DNA of 64,000 bases from Halorussus lipolyticus (GTDB lineage: Archaea; Halobacteriota; Halobacteria; Halobacteriales; Haladaptataceae): positions 2,872,955-2,936,954 of the forward strand of contig NZ_CP119804.1 in NCBI RefSeq assembly GCF_029338375.1. Direction: 5' to 3'. Under the pieces are notes generated by a model. It saw only the letters and a program-made list of their open reading frames with translations. It ran no database searches and was not told where the DNA came from. The translations under genes were made by a program, and so were the position numbers. Shown here in pieces: positions 26,555 through 39,317 of the stretch. The stretch's first letter is position 1, and every line of letters begins with the position of its first letter.

Positions 26555-26796
26555 GCCTGAGTAGGTAGGTACCGACGACGCCGTTATCAATCCCGGTGAT
26601 ACGACATTTACTCGGTCGCGGTTCCGTCGCCGCTAACCGCGGGTGAGCGCCCGTCTCTGGGGGTCGTTCGGAACCATCGCAGTCGGGACAAAAGTTTCAA
26701 AGGTGGGGCCGAAAAGTACGGGTAGTACACGCACGCTCCGGCGGCCTGCCGTCCGGTCGCCGGGTTTCTCGCCCTCCGCGTGCTGACAGAGTATCC

Positions 26797-27774
26797 ATGA
26801 CGGAAGCCAACTCCCCTACACGCCAAACCGACGCGTCACCCGACCCCCTGCCGGTAGACGAGGCCGCAGACGTCGCCGACAGAGTGGTCGAGAACGTCGA
26901 GCGGGTCATCGTGGGCCACCACGACGTGACCGAGCAAATCGTGACCGCCATCCTCGCGCGCGGTCATCTCCTGTTGGACGACGTGCCCGGCGTCGGCAAG
27001 ACGACGCTGGCCCGGTCGCTGGCCCGGTCCATCGATTGTGAGTTCTCCCGCGTCCAGTTCACACCCGACCTGATGCCGACCGACGTGACCGGCGTGAACG
27101 TCTTCGACGAGCGAACCCGCGAATTCGAGTTCCGGCCCGGCCCGGTCTTCGGCAACGTGGTCCTCGCCGACGAAATCAACCGCGCGCCGCCCAAAACCCA
27201 GTCGGCCCTGCTGGAAGCGATGGAGGAGGCCCAAGTCACGGTTGACGGCGAGACCTACCAACTCGACCAACCTTTCACCGTCATCGCCACCCAGAACGAC
27301 GTGGAGGCCGACCGGACCTACGACCTCCCCATCGCCGAAATCGACCGGTTCGCCAAGCGCCTGTCGCTGGGCTACCCCTCGCCCGAGGACGAGTCCGAGG
27401 TCCTGCGCCGAGTCACGGGCGGCCACCCGATAGACGAACTCGAACCGGTGGCGACTGCCGACGAGATACTGTCTGCCCGCGAGACGGTCGATAGCGTCAC
27501 CGCCGAGGAGGCGGTCCGGGAGTACGTGACCCGCCTCGCAAACTACACCCGCGACCACGCCGACCTCGGGGTGAGTCCGCGGGGGTCCATAGCGCTCCTC
27601 CGGTCGGCACAGGCCCGCGCGGTCCTCGACGGCCGGGACTACGTGGTCCCCGACGACGTGCAGTCGGAGGCCCAGTCGGTCCTCGCCCACCGCGTCCGGA
27701 CCGGTGCGGGGTCGGCGGGGTCGTCCGGTCGAGACCTGATAGCCGAGGCGCTCGATTCGGTCCCGGTGGAGTGA
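26797..27774 (+). CDS. MoxR family AAA ATPase
   Basis: Chaperone-like ATPase of 325 residues. It has Walker A DDVPGVGKTTLARSLA, Walker B VVLADEINRAPPKTQSALLEAMEEAQVTVDGETY, sensor 1 FTVIATQNDVE and a C-terminal lid with YDLPIAEIDRFAKRLSLGYPSPEDE. Together with the DUF58 and transglutaminase genes, which follow at once (1-base gap, then 4-base overlap), it forms the classic MoxR-DUF58-TgpA operon thought to assemble or activate surface or membrane protein complexes. Confidence 0.93.
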   Translation: MTEANSPTRQTDASPDPLPVDEAADVADRVVENVERVIVGHHDVTEQIVTAILARGHLLLDDVPGVGKTTLARSLARSIDCEFSRVQFTPDLMPTDVTGVNVFDERTREFEFRPGPVFGNVVLADEINRAPPKTQSALLEAMEEAQVTVDGETYQLDQPFTVIATQNDVEADRTYDLPIAEIDRFAKRLSLGYPSPEDESEVLRRVTGGHPIDELEPVATADEILSARETVDSVTAEEAVREYVTRLANYTRDHADLGVSPRGSIALLRSAQARAVLDGRDYVVPDDVQSEAQSVLAHRVRTGAGSAGSSGRDLIAEALDSVPVE

Positions 27775-27775
27775 G

Positions 27776-28842
27776 ATGCTGACGCGACGCGGATGGGCGC
27801 TTACCGCCGTCACCGTCCTCGCGTTCGGGATGGCGGCGTGGTTCAGCGCCCGCTCGTTGAACGCCGTGGTCGGACCGGCGTTAGTCGCGCTGGCGGCCGG
27901 ATGGCTCCAGTTCAGGCGGGCCGACCAGCCACAACTCGACACGAAGACGCCCGACTACGGGTTCGCCGGCGAGACGGTCACGGTCTCGCTCGACTTCGAC
28001 GCCCCGACCCCGCTTTCCGGGACGGTTCGACTCGAATCCGGCGACGGCCTCGACGTGCAGAATCCCGAAGTCGAGACGACCATCGCCGACGACGAAATCG
28101 ACTTCGACGTGGCGCTCGGCGAGCGAGGAGTCCAGTCTGTCGGTCCGGTCGAGGTCGTCGCCGAGGACGTACTGGGCGTCTGGTCGGAGACCTACACCTA
28201 CCCGGTCACCAGCGAACTCGTCGTCTTCCCCCGGATTCACCGATTGCAGGACGCCAGCGACCTCACCGCGCTCCACCGGGAGTTCGGTCTCGGCGGCCGG
28301 GACCGGTTCGACCAACTCCGGGAGTACGAGCGCGGCGACCCCCTCCGGGACGTTCACTGGAAGTCCAGCGCCAAGCGCGCCGACGACGAACTCGTGGTGA
28401 TGGAGTTCGAGGCCAACGAGGAGCGCGAGCAGGTCGAACTCCTCGCAGAGGCCGACGGCGGCCGGATGGACGACGTGGCCGAGGCGGCCGCCAGCGTCCT
28501 GACCTATCTCCTCGACGCCGGACTCGCGGTCGGTCTGACAGTCCCCGGCGGCCGGGTCGAACCCGGCGCTGGCGAGGACCACCGGACCGAACTCCTGACC
28601 CTGCTGGCCCGGTCGAACCCCGGCACCGTCAGCGACCGGCGGCGCGAGGGGACCGACGTGCTGGTGGCGGGCCGGGCCGAGTCGGAGTCCGTCACCGTCA
28701 CCATCGGCGACCGGACCGTGACCTTCGGCCAGTTGTCCGGCGAGTCCGGGTCGGCCGCTGGCGGCACATCGTCGGAGGCCGACCCCGAACCGTCGAAGGC
28801 CGACCGCGAATCGCAGGTAACCGCAGACGGGGGTGAGCGCCG

Positions 28843-28846
<4 letters not shown>
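27776..28846 (+). CDS. DUF58 domain protein
   Basis: Membrane-anchored protein of 356 residues. Two N-terminal helices (GWALTAVTVLAFGMAAWFSARS and VVGPALVALAAGWLQF) precede a beta-rich part and the DUF58 motif DRFDQLREYERGDPLRDVHWKSSAKRADDELVVMEFEANEE, probably a vWA-like fold. The Ser/Glu-rich C-terminal tail is disordered. Second gene of the MoxR operon; DUF58 proteins are thought to act as substrate adaptors for MoxR ATPases. Confidence 0.9.
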
Positions 28847-31552
<2,706 letters not shown>

Positions 31553-31727
31553 CTCCACGCCGGTTTTGCGCTGTCGAAACGGGTCAACGAGTGACTACCC
31601 CGCTCGGGGAGCGGTCGCCTCTCCGGCGGCGGACTATCTTTCCCGGTCTGAAGAAACGAATTAGAATTGTTTAGGGTATGCTTTTATTGCTGAAACGCGC
31701 TGAGGCCGGGTCTCGGCGGGGTCCGCG

Positions 31728-32093
31728 TCAGAACGGCGCGTCCGGCCCCTCGGCCACTTCGTCCTCGTCGGCGTCGGATTGGGCCAGTTCGTACTCCCAC
31801 TCGTCCAGACCGCCGGCCATGCTCTCGACGCGGGCGTCGTCGGGCACGCCCTCGTAGGACGAAATCAGGCGCGCGGCCTGCACGCTGGATTTGCCGTGGG
31901 GACAGACGGTGACGATGCGCTCCGCACCGTCGAGGAGTTCGATGCGGTCGGCGAGCGCGTGGAAGGGGATGTTCTCGCTGTCGGGGATGTGTCCTCGCTC
32001 GAACGCGGCTTCGGGCCGGATGTCCACGATTCGGACCTCCTCGTCGGTTTCGAGGAGTTCGTGAACGTCGTCGGGAGAGATTTCGGCGTCCAT
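31728..32093 (-). CDS. Rhodanese-like domain protein
   Basis: Single-domain rhodanese of 121 residues: VRIVDIRPEAAFERGHIPDSENIPF, then the active loop VTVCPHGKSSVQAARLI with the catalytic cysteine, and VESMAGGLDEWEYELAQ. It should carry a persulfide for sulfur transfer. An acidic tail (DADEDEVAEGPDAPF) follows. The ATG at 32093 (MDAEISPDDVHELL) matches the usual family start; another start six residues upstream is possible. Confidence 0.9.
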   Translation of the reverse strand: MDAEISPDDVHELLETDEEVRIVDIRPEAAFERGHIPDSENIPFHALADRIELLDGAERIVTVCPHGKSSVQAARLISSYEGVPDDARVESMAGGLDEWEYELAQSDADEDEVAEGPDAPF

Positions 32094-32306
32094 CGGTTCG
32101 TCTTTGACCACCCGGCCGAATAAGCCCCGCGGTGGCGGCCCTCGGTTTCCGTCGTCCCAACCGTCCTCGGGGACGCCGCTCGAATTTCCTCCGGTCGCTC
32201 GTCGGAATCACGACGGTAAGCACTCGTTACTTTCATCGACTTCGAAATCGAAATCGAGTGGTGTCTGACCAAAAACCGCAAGTAGTGGCGGGCCGTGGTT
32301 CGAAGT

Positions 32307-32603
32307 ATGTGGGGTTCCCGGAGTAGCCGGGGCAGTTCGGTCGATTGCATTGCCTGCGGCGAAACACTTCACCGAGACGACGCCCGAGAATACGACAAGG
32401 AGGGCGACCGCTGGAACCGGAAAGGCAAGGATTTCGAGTATCTCTGCAAGGACTGTCACACCGCGCTCTGTCACCAACCGCGAGACGAACTCGAAGACCT
32501 ACTGGTAGACATCGACGCGGGCGGCCTCTCGGAGACCGAATTTCTGGACCGGTACTGCGAGGCCGTAGAGGAGCGGTACGGACCGTTAGACCACGAGCGA
32601 TAA
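32307..32603 (+). CDS. Haloarchaeal zinc-ribbon protein (DUF7562-like)
   Basis: A 98-residue protein with two Cys pairs: SVDCIACGETLHRDDAREYDKEGDRWNRKGKDFEYLCKDCHTALCHQPRDELEDLLVDI. The CxxC...CxxC spacing with the extra Cys/His of CHTALCH suggests a zinc-binding fold. The C-terminal half is helical (SETEFLDRYCEAVEERYGPLDHE). The family looks conserved in haloarchaea, with no known role; the DUF7562 name is recalled and not checked. The start at 32307 (MWGSRSS) is preferred. Confidence 0.75.
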   Translation: MWGSRSSRGSSVDCIACGETLHRDDAREYDKEGDRWNRKGKDFEYLCKDCHTALCHQPRDELEDLLVDIDAGGLSETEFLDRYCEAVEERYGPLDHER

Positions 32604-32707
32604 GCTACGACTAACCCCGGTACGCCGGACTCCTCGACGCCGACCCGTCGAGACGACGCTCGCGTTGCTCCGATACGCCTAACTACTCGTCGCCGTTATC
32701 ACTCGGT

Positions 32708-34015
32708 ATGACGAGCGACGCCCAAGCCGAGGCCGGAACCCCCGAGGGACAAGGCCCGGTCGAGATTTCACCCGAATTGGCCGACCGACTCGAAGACAAG
32801 CGCGAGGAGCTATTCGAGAAGTTCGAGATTCGAGACGAGTTCCCCCAAGAGGTCCTGACCGAGGCGGAGAAGCGGACCGAGGACATCCAATCGGAGATTC
32901 AGGACGAGGTAGCGGAGCGCCGTGACCTCCGGGACATGACGACGTGGACCACCGACCCCATCGACGCCCAAGACTTCGACGACGCCCTCTCTATCGAGGA
33001 GCGCGACGACGAGTTCGTCCTCTGGGTCCACATCGCCGACGTGACCCACTACGTCAACCCCGAGACCAACATGTGGGACGAGGCAGTCGAGCGCGCTAAC
33101 ACCGTCTACTTGCCCGCCTACACCATCCACATGCTCCCGCCGGTGCTGGCAGAGACCGTCTGCTCGCTGGTGCCCAACGAGGACCGACTCGCCCACACCG
33201 TCGAGATGCACCTCGACAAGGAGAACCTGAGTTTCGAGACCATCGAAATCTACAAGTCGGTCATCGAGAGCGACGCCCGCCTGACCTACACCGAGGCCGA
33301 GAACCTGCTGGACGACCCCGAGACTGCAGACGACCTGCTCGAAGACCCCGAGGTGGACCTCGCCGAGAAGAACCAACTAGTCTGGGAACTCGCCGACCGG
33401 ATGCACGAACAGCGCAAGGAGGACGGCAGTCTCGTCCTCAACCCCCGGCGGGACCGCGCTCACACCATCATCGAGGAGTGCATGCTGAAGGCCAACAAGG
33501 CCGTCACGCACAAACTGATGTGGGACCGCGGCGTCGAGGCGATGTACCGCGTCCATCCCCAACCCAGTCCCGACGAGTGGGGCGAGGCCTTGCAGGAGAT
33601 TCAGGACCTCAACGGCGTCTCCATCCCCGGTTCGAAGTGGGACGACCCCCGACAGGCGGTCAACGCCACGCTCGAGGAGGCCCCCGAGCGCCAACTCGAC
33701 AAGATTCAGTGGGCGGTGATGAAGGTGATGCCGCGCGCGAAGTACATGAACGACCCCTTCGGGGGCCACCACGCGCTCAACTTCGAGATTTACGGCCACT
33801 TCACCAGTCCCATCCGGCGACTGTCGGACCTCATCAACCACTGGATCGTCTACAGCAACGACGTGCCCGAGGACCTCGTGGCGCTCTGTGACCGTGCCAG
33901 CGACAAGCAGGCCGACGCCGAGGCCTGCGAGCGCGAGTACAAGAAGTTCCTCGAGGAGGTCGGTCTCGACGCCGCCGCGGTCAACAACCGCGGTATCGAA
34001 GTCGTAGACGAGTAG
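32708..34015 (+). CDS. rnr: RNB-domain ribonuclease (RNase R/II family)
   Basis: 3'-5' exoribonuclease of 435 residues. The RNB domain starts at about residue 78 with TTDPIDAQDFDDALSIEERDDEFVLWVHIADVTHYV, where the run of aspartates binds the catalytic metal, and continues to HFTSPIRRLSDLINHWIV. The bacterial cold-shock and S1 domains are missing, as is usual for the short haloarchaeal enzyme. It probably provides the exonuclease activity that other archaea obtain from the exosome. Confidence 0.93.
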   Translation: MTSDAQAEAGTPEGQGPVEISPELADRLEDKREELFEKFEIRDEFPQEVLTEAEKRTEDIQSEIQDEVAERRDLRDMTTWTTDPIDAQDFDDALSIEERDDEFVLWVHIADVTHYVNPETNMWDEAVERANTVYLPAYTIHMLPPVLAETVCSLVPNEDRLAHTVEMHLDKENLSFETIEIYKSVIESDARLTYTEAENLLDDPETADDLLEDPEVDLAEKNQLVWELADRMHEQRKEDGSLVLNPRRDRAHTIIEECMLKANKAVTHKLMWDRGVEAMYRVHPQPSPDEWGEALQEIQDLNGVSIPGSKWDDPRQAVNATLEEAPERQLDKIQWAVMKVMPRAKYMNDPFGGHHALNFEIYGHFTSPIRRLSDLINHWIVYSNDVPEDLVALCDRASDKQADAEACEREYKKFLEEVGLDAAAVNNRGIEVVDE

Positions 34016-34170
34016 CTACCGACTTCAGCATTAATTTCGAGTGTCGCACTAGAAAAGCTATGCCTCTATCCCGCTCTCCAAGTATCTTCTAAAGATAGGG
34101 TCCGAATACAGCATTAAATCTTCAGGCATTACTCGGAAACTTTATACGTCACTGTTAACCTCTAACTACC

Positions 34171-36096
34171 ATGGCGTCCTCTGGCAAGCGGGTGCTCGTC
34201 GTTGACGACGAGCCGGGCCTCGCCGATATGGCGGCCGAATATCTCCAGCGAATCGACGAGGAAATGTCTACCACCGCGACCGACTCGGCGACCGATGCGC
34301 TCGAACGCATTCGCGACGGCTCCGAGTTCGATTGCGTTGTCTCCGACTACAACATGCCCGACATGAACGGGTTGGAGCTTCTGGAAGCGGTACGCGAGGA
34401 GTACCCTTCGCTCCCGTTCATCCTCTACACCGGGAAGGGGAGCGAAGAAATCGCCTCCGAGGCCATCTCGGCGGGCGTGACCGACTACCTCCAGAAGGAG
34501 ACCGGCACCGACCACTACGAGGTGCTGGCCAAGCGCATCGAGAACGCGATTTCCCAGAACCGCGCGAAGATGGAACTCCGCCAGACGCGCCAGAAAATCG
34601 AGGCGCTCCACCAGACGGCGGCCAAGGCGGCCACCTGCTCGGACCGGACCGAACTCTCGAAGTTGGCGGTCGAGGCCGCCGAGGAGATTCTGGAGTTCGA
34701 CCTCTGCGACATCAGTCTCGCCGAGGGGGACCGACTCGTCCCGCAGGCAGTCTCGAAGGGCGTCCCCTCCGACGGCTACTATCGCTCGACTTCCATCGAC
34801 GCCGAGGACAACATGGCGGCCCGCGTCTTCCGGGAGGGCGAGTCGGTCCGCATCAACGACCTCCGGTCCCACGGGGTCGCCCCGGCCGAGTCGGACTACC
34901 GGTCGGCGCTGACGATTCCCATCGACGACCACGGCATCTTTCAGGCGGTCTCTCGGGACGTGGACGGGTTCAGCGACCGGGACCTCGAACTCGCGGAACT
35001 GCTGTTGGCCCACGTCTCGGCCGCGCTCGACCGACTCGGCTCCGAGGAGCAACTCCGGAACGAGCGCGACCGGTTCGCGGCGCTGTTCCACAACATCCCC
35101 CACGCCATCGGCGTCGGGGTGTTCGACGACGGCGACCCCGTTATCTCGGCGGCCAACCCGACGTTCGAGGAGGTCTTCGGGTGGGAGTTAGACGAGATTT
35201 CGGGCGAGTCGATAGACGAGCGCATCATCCCCGAGGGGGCCGAGGACGACGCCGCCGAAATCAACGGCCAGATGCAGAACGGCGAACACGTCTCGGGCCG
35301 GGAGGTCCGGCGCAACACCGCCGACGGGCCGCGGGACTTCCTGCTTCACACCGTCGAGGCCCCGAGCGACGACGCCGACGGCTTCGTCATCTACACCGAC
35401 ATCACCGACCAGAAGCGCAGGGAGCGCGAACTCCAGCGCCAGAACGAGCGTCTGGACGAGTTCGCCAGCGTCCTGAGCCACGACCTGCGAAACCCCCTCG
35501 AAGTCGCCGACGGGAACGCGCGACTCCTCGCCGAGGACTGCGACAGCGACCGGGTTGAACCGATACAGAACGCTCTCGGCCGAATCGAGGAGTTGGTGGA
35601 CGAGGCGCTCGAACTCGCCGAACAGGGCCGAACCGTCCGAGACCCGACCGAAAACTCGGTTCCCGCGGCGGTCGAAGACGCGTGGGATATGGTCGAGACG
35701 GACGACGCCGACCTCGAAACCGCCGACCTGCCCGACGAGGTGCCCAGCGACGAGTCGCGTCTCAGGCGACTGTTCGAGAACCTATTCCGCAACGCCGTCG
35801 AACACGGTCCGACGACCGGCGAGTCCTCGGCTGTAGACGGCGGCGACGAGGTAACGGTCGAAGTCGGCGGCCTCGACACCGACGACGGCTTCTACGTCGC
35901 CGACGACGGCGTGGGCGTCGAGGAGGGCCACGACAAACTGTTCGAGCGGGGCTACACCACCAGCGAGTCGGGGACCGGTCTGGGTCTCCGCATCGTGGAG
36001 GACATCGTTCGCGCCCACGGCTGGTCGGTTCGGGCGACCGACTCGGAAGCCGGCGGCCTCCGAATCGAGGTCCGCTTCCGAAACGTCGATACCTAG
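34171..36096 (+). CDS. Hybrid sensor: receiver-GAF-PAS-histidine kinase
   Basis: A soluble signalling protein of 641 residues. Order: receiver domain (VLVVDDEPGLADM with D12/D13, phosphoacceptor D59 in VVSDYNMPDMNG), a coiled linker, a GAF domain (about 150-290, AEEILEFDLCDISLAEGD to VDGFSDRDLELAELL), a PAS domain (about 305-410) and a kinase core with H437 in SVLSHDLRNPLEVADG and an HATPase with N-box NLFRNAVEHG, DDGVGV and SGTGLGLRIVEDI. There are no membrane helices, so it senses a cytosolic signal. No cognate output gene is adjacent. Confidence 0.92.
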   Translation: MASSGKRVLVVDDEPGLADMAAEYLQRIDEEMSTTATDSATDALERIRDGSEFDCVVSDYNMPDMNGLELLEAVREEYPSLPFILYTGKGSEEIASEAISAGVTDYLQKETGTDHYEVLAKRIENAISQNRAKMELRQTRQKIEALHQTAAKAATCSDRTELSKLAVEAAEEILEFDLCDISLAEGDRLVPQAVSKGVPSDGYYRSTSIDAEDNMAARVFREGESVRINDLRSHGVAPAESDYRSALTIPIDDHGIFQAVSRDVDGFSDRDLELAELLLAHVSAALDRLGSEEQLRNERDRFAALFHNIPHAIGVGVFDDGDPVISAANPTFEEVFGWELDEISGESIDERIIPEGAEDDAAEINGQMQNGEHVSGREVRRNTADGPRDFLLHTVEAPSDDADGFVIYTDITDQKRRERELQRQNERLDEFASVLSHDLRNPLEVADGNARLLAEDCDSDRVEPIQNALGRIEELVDEALELAEQGRTVRDPTENSVPAAVEDAWDMVETDDADLETADLPDEVPSDESRLRRLFENLFRNAVEHGPTTGESSAVDGGDEVTVEVGGLDTDDGFYVADDGVGVEEGHDKLFERGYTTSESGTGLGLRIVEDIVRAHGWSVRATDSEAGGLRIEVRFRNVDT

Positions 36097-36635
36097 AGTT
36101 CTTTCTCTCGAACGTAGTCGGCGTAAGTCTCGCCCTCGAACTCGGATTCTCGGCTTCCGACCGTCGGGTAGCCGTGTCTCTCGTAGAAGGCGTTGCCAAT
36201 CTCGTTGTCAGCCAGCACGACGAGTCGCAGGCGCTCTGCTCCTCGGTCGGCTAACTCGTCCTCGACTCGTTCGAGCATCGCGGACCCCGCGCCCTCGCCC
36301 CAGTGGTCGGGGTGGACGTAGATGCGCGGGAGTTCCGCTGAATCGTCCGCTCCGCCGAGGACCCCCTGCGCGAAGCCGACGACCTCGGGGTCGTCAGCGT
36401 CGTCTGTGGCGTCGGCGTCCTCGCTCCCGCCGCCGATTTCCGCGACGAGGAACACGCCGTCGTCGCGCTCGACAGACCGCCGGAGGTGGTTGAGGTCGTA
36501 CCACTCGTCCACGACCGAACCGACCGATTCCGGACCCACGATGTCGTCGTAGGCCGCGTGCCACGACTCGCGTGCGATTCGCCGAACGTCGGCCACGTCG
36601 CCCGCCTCCGCGGAGCGAACGCTGAGGTCGTCCAT
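36093..36635 (-). CDS. GNAT family N-acetyltransferase
   Basis: A 180-residue acetyltransferase (LSVRSAEAGDVADVRRIARESWHAAYDDIVG; RIYVHPDHWGEGAGSAMLERVEDELADRGAERLRLVVLADNEIGNAFYERHGYPTVG). The acetyl-CoA loop is HWGEGAGSAM. An acidic insertion (GGSEDADATDDADDPE) interrupts the first half. The ATG at 36635 gives MDDLSVR, a normal start. Its stop overlaps the kinase stop by four bases. The acceptor is unknown. Confidence 0.87.
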   Translation of the reverse strand: MDDLSVRSAEAGDVADVRRIARESWHAAYDDIVGPESVGSVVDEWYDLNHLRRSVERDDGVFLVAEIGGGSEDADATDDADDPEVVGFAQGVLGGADDSAELPRIYVHPDHWGEGAGSAMLERVEDELADRGAERLRLVVLADNEIGNAFYERHGYPTVGSRESEFEGETYADYVREKEL

Positions 36636-36816
36636 GCGTCGTTGGTGTGCGACCGGCGGCAAATAGCTTCCGCGAGCGAACAAGGGCGTGGTATCCGGCG
36701 GGTCAAGACAACTACACGTGTCTTTACCGATGACAGAGTTGTCTACAACAGTCCACAGAATTGCTTCGCCGACCCGAAGACGGGACATTCAGGGAGTCGG
36801 CGGTCCAACCCCGAAC

Positions 36817-37521
36817 ATGGCCGAGTCTTCCGATTCCGCCCCCGAGTTCCCCGACTCCGACTCGCGGAACCCACTCGAACCGGACTGTTCGCGGTGCCCC
36901 GCGCTGGTCGAGGCCCGCGAGTGCATCTCGTGGGGCAACGGGTCGCTCGACGCCGACGTGGTGGTGGTCGGCGAGGCCCCGGCGTTCGGCGACCCGGAGG
37001 CCGACCGCTGGCGTGGCGGCAACTGGACCGGGATGGCCTACACCTCGCGTCACTCCGGCCGGAAAGTCCGAGCGTTGTTCGCCGACGCGGGCCTCGCTCC
37101 CGACGAACTCTACTTCACCAACGCGGTGAAGTGCTTCCCGAGGGACGACGAGTCCGGGCGAGATGAAACGCCGACGAACAGAGAACCCACCGCCGAGGAG
37201 CGCGCGAACTGCCGACGACACCTCCGGACCGAAATCGAGCGAATCTCGCCCGCAGTCGTGGCGACAACCGGCAAGCACGCCACCCGGTCGGTGCTGGGCG
37301 ACCGCTCCGCGAAATCGGGCGAGTCGGGCGAGTCGGGAGACTCGGACGACTCCAGCGGGTTCCTCGATTCGGTGCTGGAACCGGTCTCGTCCGTCGAGTT
37401 CGGGACCACCGTCCTGCCGCTCCTGCATCCCTCCTACCAGAACGTCTGGTTGCCCAGAATCGGCCTCGACCGCGAGGAGTACGTCGCCGAGATTCGGGCG
37501 GTCGTCACGGCCCGACGGTAA
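36817..37521 (+). CDS. Uracil-DNA glycosylase family protein (4Fe-4S type)
   Basis: DNA-repair enzyme of 234 residues. The N-terminal CSRCPALVEARECISWGNG supplies cysteines for an iron-sulfur cluster, with others in AVKCFPRDD and ANCRRHL. VVVGEAPAFGDPEADRW replaces the GEAPG motif of family-4 UDGs, and LPLLHPSYQNVW supplies the second catalytic block. A Ser/Gly/Glu-rich linker (SGESGESGDSDDSSG) interrupts the C-terminal part, a halophilic insertion. The start at 36817 (MAESSDSAPE) is chosen over an earlier in-frame one. It may remove uracil or other deaminated bases. Confidence 0.87.
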   Translation: MAESSDSAPEFPDSDSRNPLEPDCSRCPALVEARECISWGNGSLDADVVVVGEAPAFGDPEADRWRGGNWTGMAYTSRHSGRKVRALFADAGLAPDELYFTNAVKCFPRDDESGRDETPTNREPTAEERANCRRHLRTEIERISPAVVATTGKHATRSVLGDRSAKSGESGESGDSDDSSGFLDSVLEPVSSVEFGTTVLPLLHPSYQNVWLPRIGLDREEYVAEIRAVVTARR

Positions 37522-37576
37522 TATCTCAAATTGTTAGCAAGTCTATTTTTAACCGCGGAGGTCGATAGTCAACGCG

Positions 37577-38224
37577 ATGAGCATCATCGCGGAGTTCACG
37601 ACGCCCGCCGAGGAGTTCGCGCTGGGCGAGGCCCTCTCAGCCCATCCCTACGTGCGAATCGAACTGGAGAAGGTCGTGCCGACGCGAATGCAGGTGCTTC
37701 CGTTCTTCTGGGCGTGGGGCGACGATTTGGACGCCTTCGCCGAGACGGTCCGCGAGCAACCGCTCGTCTCCTCGCTCCGCGTCGTGGACAGCGTGGACGA
37801 CCAGCGCCTCTACCGGGTGGAGTGGACCGACGTGCTGACCGACCTCGGGCGCATCATCCGGAGCGCCGACGCCACCGTGCTGGAGGCCAGCGGTCAACAG
37901 GACACGTGGCGGTTCGAACTTCGGTTCGCAACCCACGAGAGCGTCCGGGCGTTTCAGGCCGACTGCAACAATCACGGCATCTCGCTGGAACTCCGGCGAC
38001 TCCACTCGCTGACCGAACTCGACGCCGACGGCAAGTACGACCTGACGCCCGAACAGCGCGACACCCTGCTGACCGCGCTCGAACACGGCTACTTCGAGGA
38101 GCCACGCGACATCACGCTCGAAGAACTCGCCGAACTGCAGGGTCTCTCGCCGACCGCGGTGTCTGGCCGGATGCGCCGGGCCGAGGCCAAACTCATCGCT
38201 CGGACCCTCGTCACCGACACGTGA
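37577..38224 (+). CDS. HTH-10 (bacterio-opsin activator type) regulator
   Basis: A 215-residue regulator. The N-terminal ~150 residues (FTTPAEEFALGEALSAHPYVRIELEKVVP) form the DmsR/Bat-like domain common in haloarchaea. The C-terminus is the HTH-10: YDLTPEQRDTLLTALEHGYFEEPRDITLEELAELQGLSPTAVSGRMRRAEAKLI. The ligand or sensed signal is unknown. A promoter-like ATTTTTAACC precedes the ATG at 37577. Confidence 0.92.
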   Translation: MSIIAEFTTPAEEFALGEALSAHPYVRIELEKVVPTRMQVLPFFWAWGDDLDAFAETVREQPLVSSLRVVDSVDDQRLYRVEWTDVLTDLGRIIRSADATVLEASGQQDTWRFELRFATHESVRAFQADCNNHGISLELRRLHSLTELDADGKYDLTPEQRDTLLTALEHGYFEEPRDITLEELAELQGLSPTAVSGRMRRAEAKLIARTLVTDT

Positions 38225-38344
38225 GCCGACTCAGACGCCGAACGCTACTTAAAGAGGTTGAAATATCCACCCGAAGGCCGAGGGGGAGCGCCCGACAAGT
38301 TCCAGCGTCGTGACTCCACCAAGTGACGACTGGGGGTAGATACG

Positions 38345-38638
38345 ATGGACACGGGCAATTCAGTTACGAGAGTCGAATCGCGCACACCGGCAGTCGAGCG
38401 GCGAGTAGACGAGGCGAATACACCTAGCCAAGCCGTCGTCACGGCGATTGCGGAGGCGCTAGACACCGACGTCCGCGAACTCCCGCCGCTGTACGAGACG
38501 GTCGATTCCGACGCGCTGGACACCATCTTCGGGCGTCGCCACGACGGCACGCCCCGGACCGACGGCCGGGTCGAATTCGACCACCACGACTGCCGGGTCG
38601 TAGTGGACCCCGACCGCGTGCGAATCTTCTGCGACTGA
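38345..38638 (+). CDS. HalOD1 output domain protein
   Basis: A 97-residue protein made of a single HalOD1 domain, the haloarchaeal output module: TPSQAVVTAIAEALDTDVRELPPLYETVDSDALDTIFG followed by RVEFDHHDCRVVVDPDRVRIFC. HalOD1 is usually the C-terminal output of response regulators or stands alone near signalling genes; here it follows an HTH-10 gene by 120 bases. What it binds is unknown. Co-transcription with the regulator is possible but not clear. Confidence 0.88.
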   Translation: MDTGNSVTRVESRTPAVERRVDEANTPSQAVVTAIAEALDTDVRELPPLYETVDSDALDTIFGRRHDGTPRTDGRVEFDHHDCRVVVDPDRVRIFCD

Positions 38639-38701
38639 GGACGCTCGGCCGACGACTGGGACTGCGGGCGTCTGCATCGTCAGGCCGGCCTCGGGTTTCG
38701 T

Positions 38702-39232
38702 TCAAATCAGTCCTTCCTCGTCGGCCAGCAGGAGGGCCTCGATAGTGGCGTCGTTGGCGGGGTTCTCGCGCGCCGTCTCGAGGGCGTCCTCGACGGGCAT
38801 CGGGCGAACCGAGAGGAACTCGTTGCTGTCGAGATTGCGCTCGACCGGGGTCAGACCTTCGGCGAAGACGATGCCACGCTCGTGGCGCAGGACGCCGGTC
38901 GAGCAGTAGAAGTCCTCGAGCAGGCTGATTCCGGAGGCCTCGAAACCGGTCTCCTCGCGCAGTTCTCGGGCACCGGCTTGGGTGTAGGACTCGCCGTCTT
39001 CTACGATTCCGGCCGGGCATTCGAGGCACTCCTCGCCGATGACGGGCCGGTACTGCTCGACGAAGACGACCTGCCCGTCGGTGACTGCCAAGATGACGAC
39101 AGCGGGCGGGAGTTCGGCCCAGTAGTACTTCTTGGTCGAACCGTCGGGTTGCTCCACGAGGTCGTAGCCTCCGGTGTACCACCCGGTTTCGTACTCGGCG
39201 ACCGACTCGATGACGCGCCAATCGTCGCTCAT
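38702..39232 (-). CDS. NUDIX hydrolase (ADP-ribose pyrophosphatase-like)
   Basis: A 176-residue Nudix enzyme. N-terminal MSDDWRVIESVAEYETGWYTGGYDLVEQPDGSTKKYYWAELPPAVVILAVTDGQVVFVEQYRPVIGEECLECPAGIVEDGE leads to the Nudix box region ESYTQAGARELREETGFEASG. The EQYRPVIGEECLECPAGIVE block is characteristic of ADP-ribose pyrophosphatases (NudF-like). It would clear ADP-ribose or similar sugar nucleotides. The ATG at 39232 fits the family start. Confidence 0.9.
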   Translation of the reverse strand: MSDDWRVIESVAEYETGWYTGGYDLVEQPDGSTKKYYWAELPPAVVILAVTDGQVVFVEQYRPVIGEECLECPAGIVEDGESYTQAGARELREETGFEASGISLLEDFYCSTGVLRHERGIVFAEGLTPVERNLDSNEFLSVRPMPVEDALETARENPANDATIEALLLADEEGLI

Positions 39233-39317
39233 GGGGGGAAATCGGGGGCCGGAGGCTAAAACGTGGCTCCTTCGAGGCGGCATCGAAATCAGAAACCGAC
39301 GGCGGACGCTATCTCCA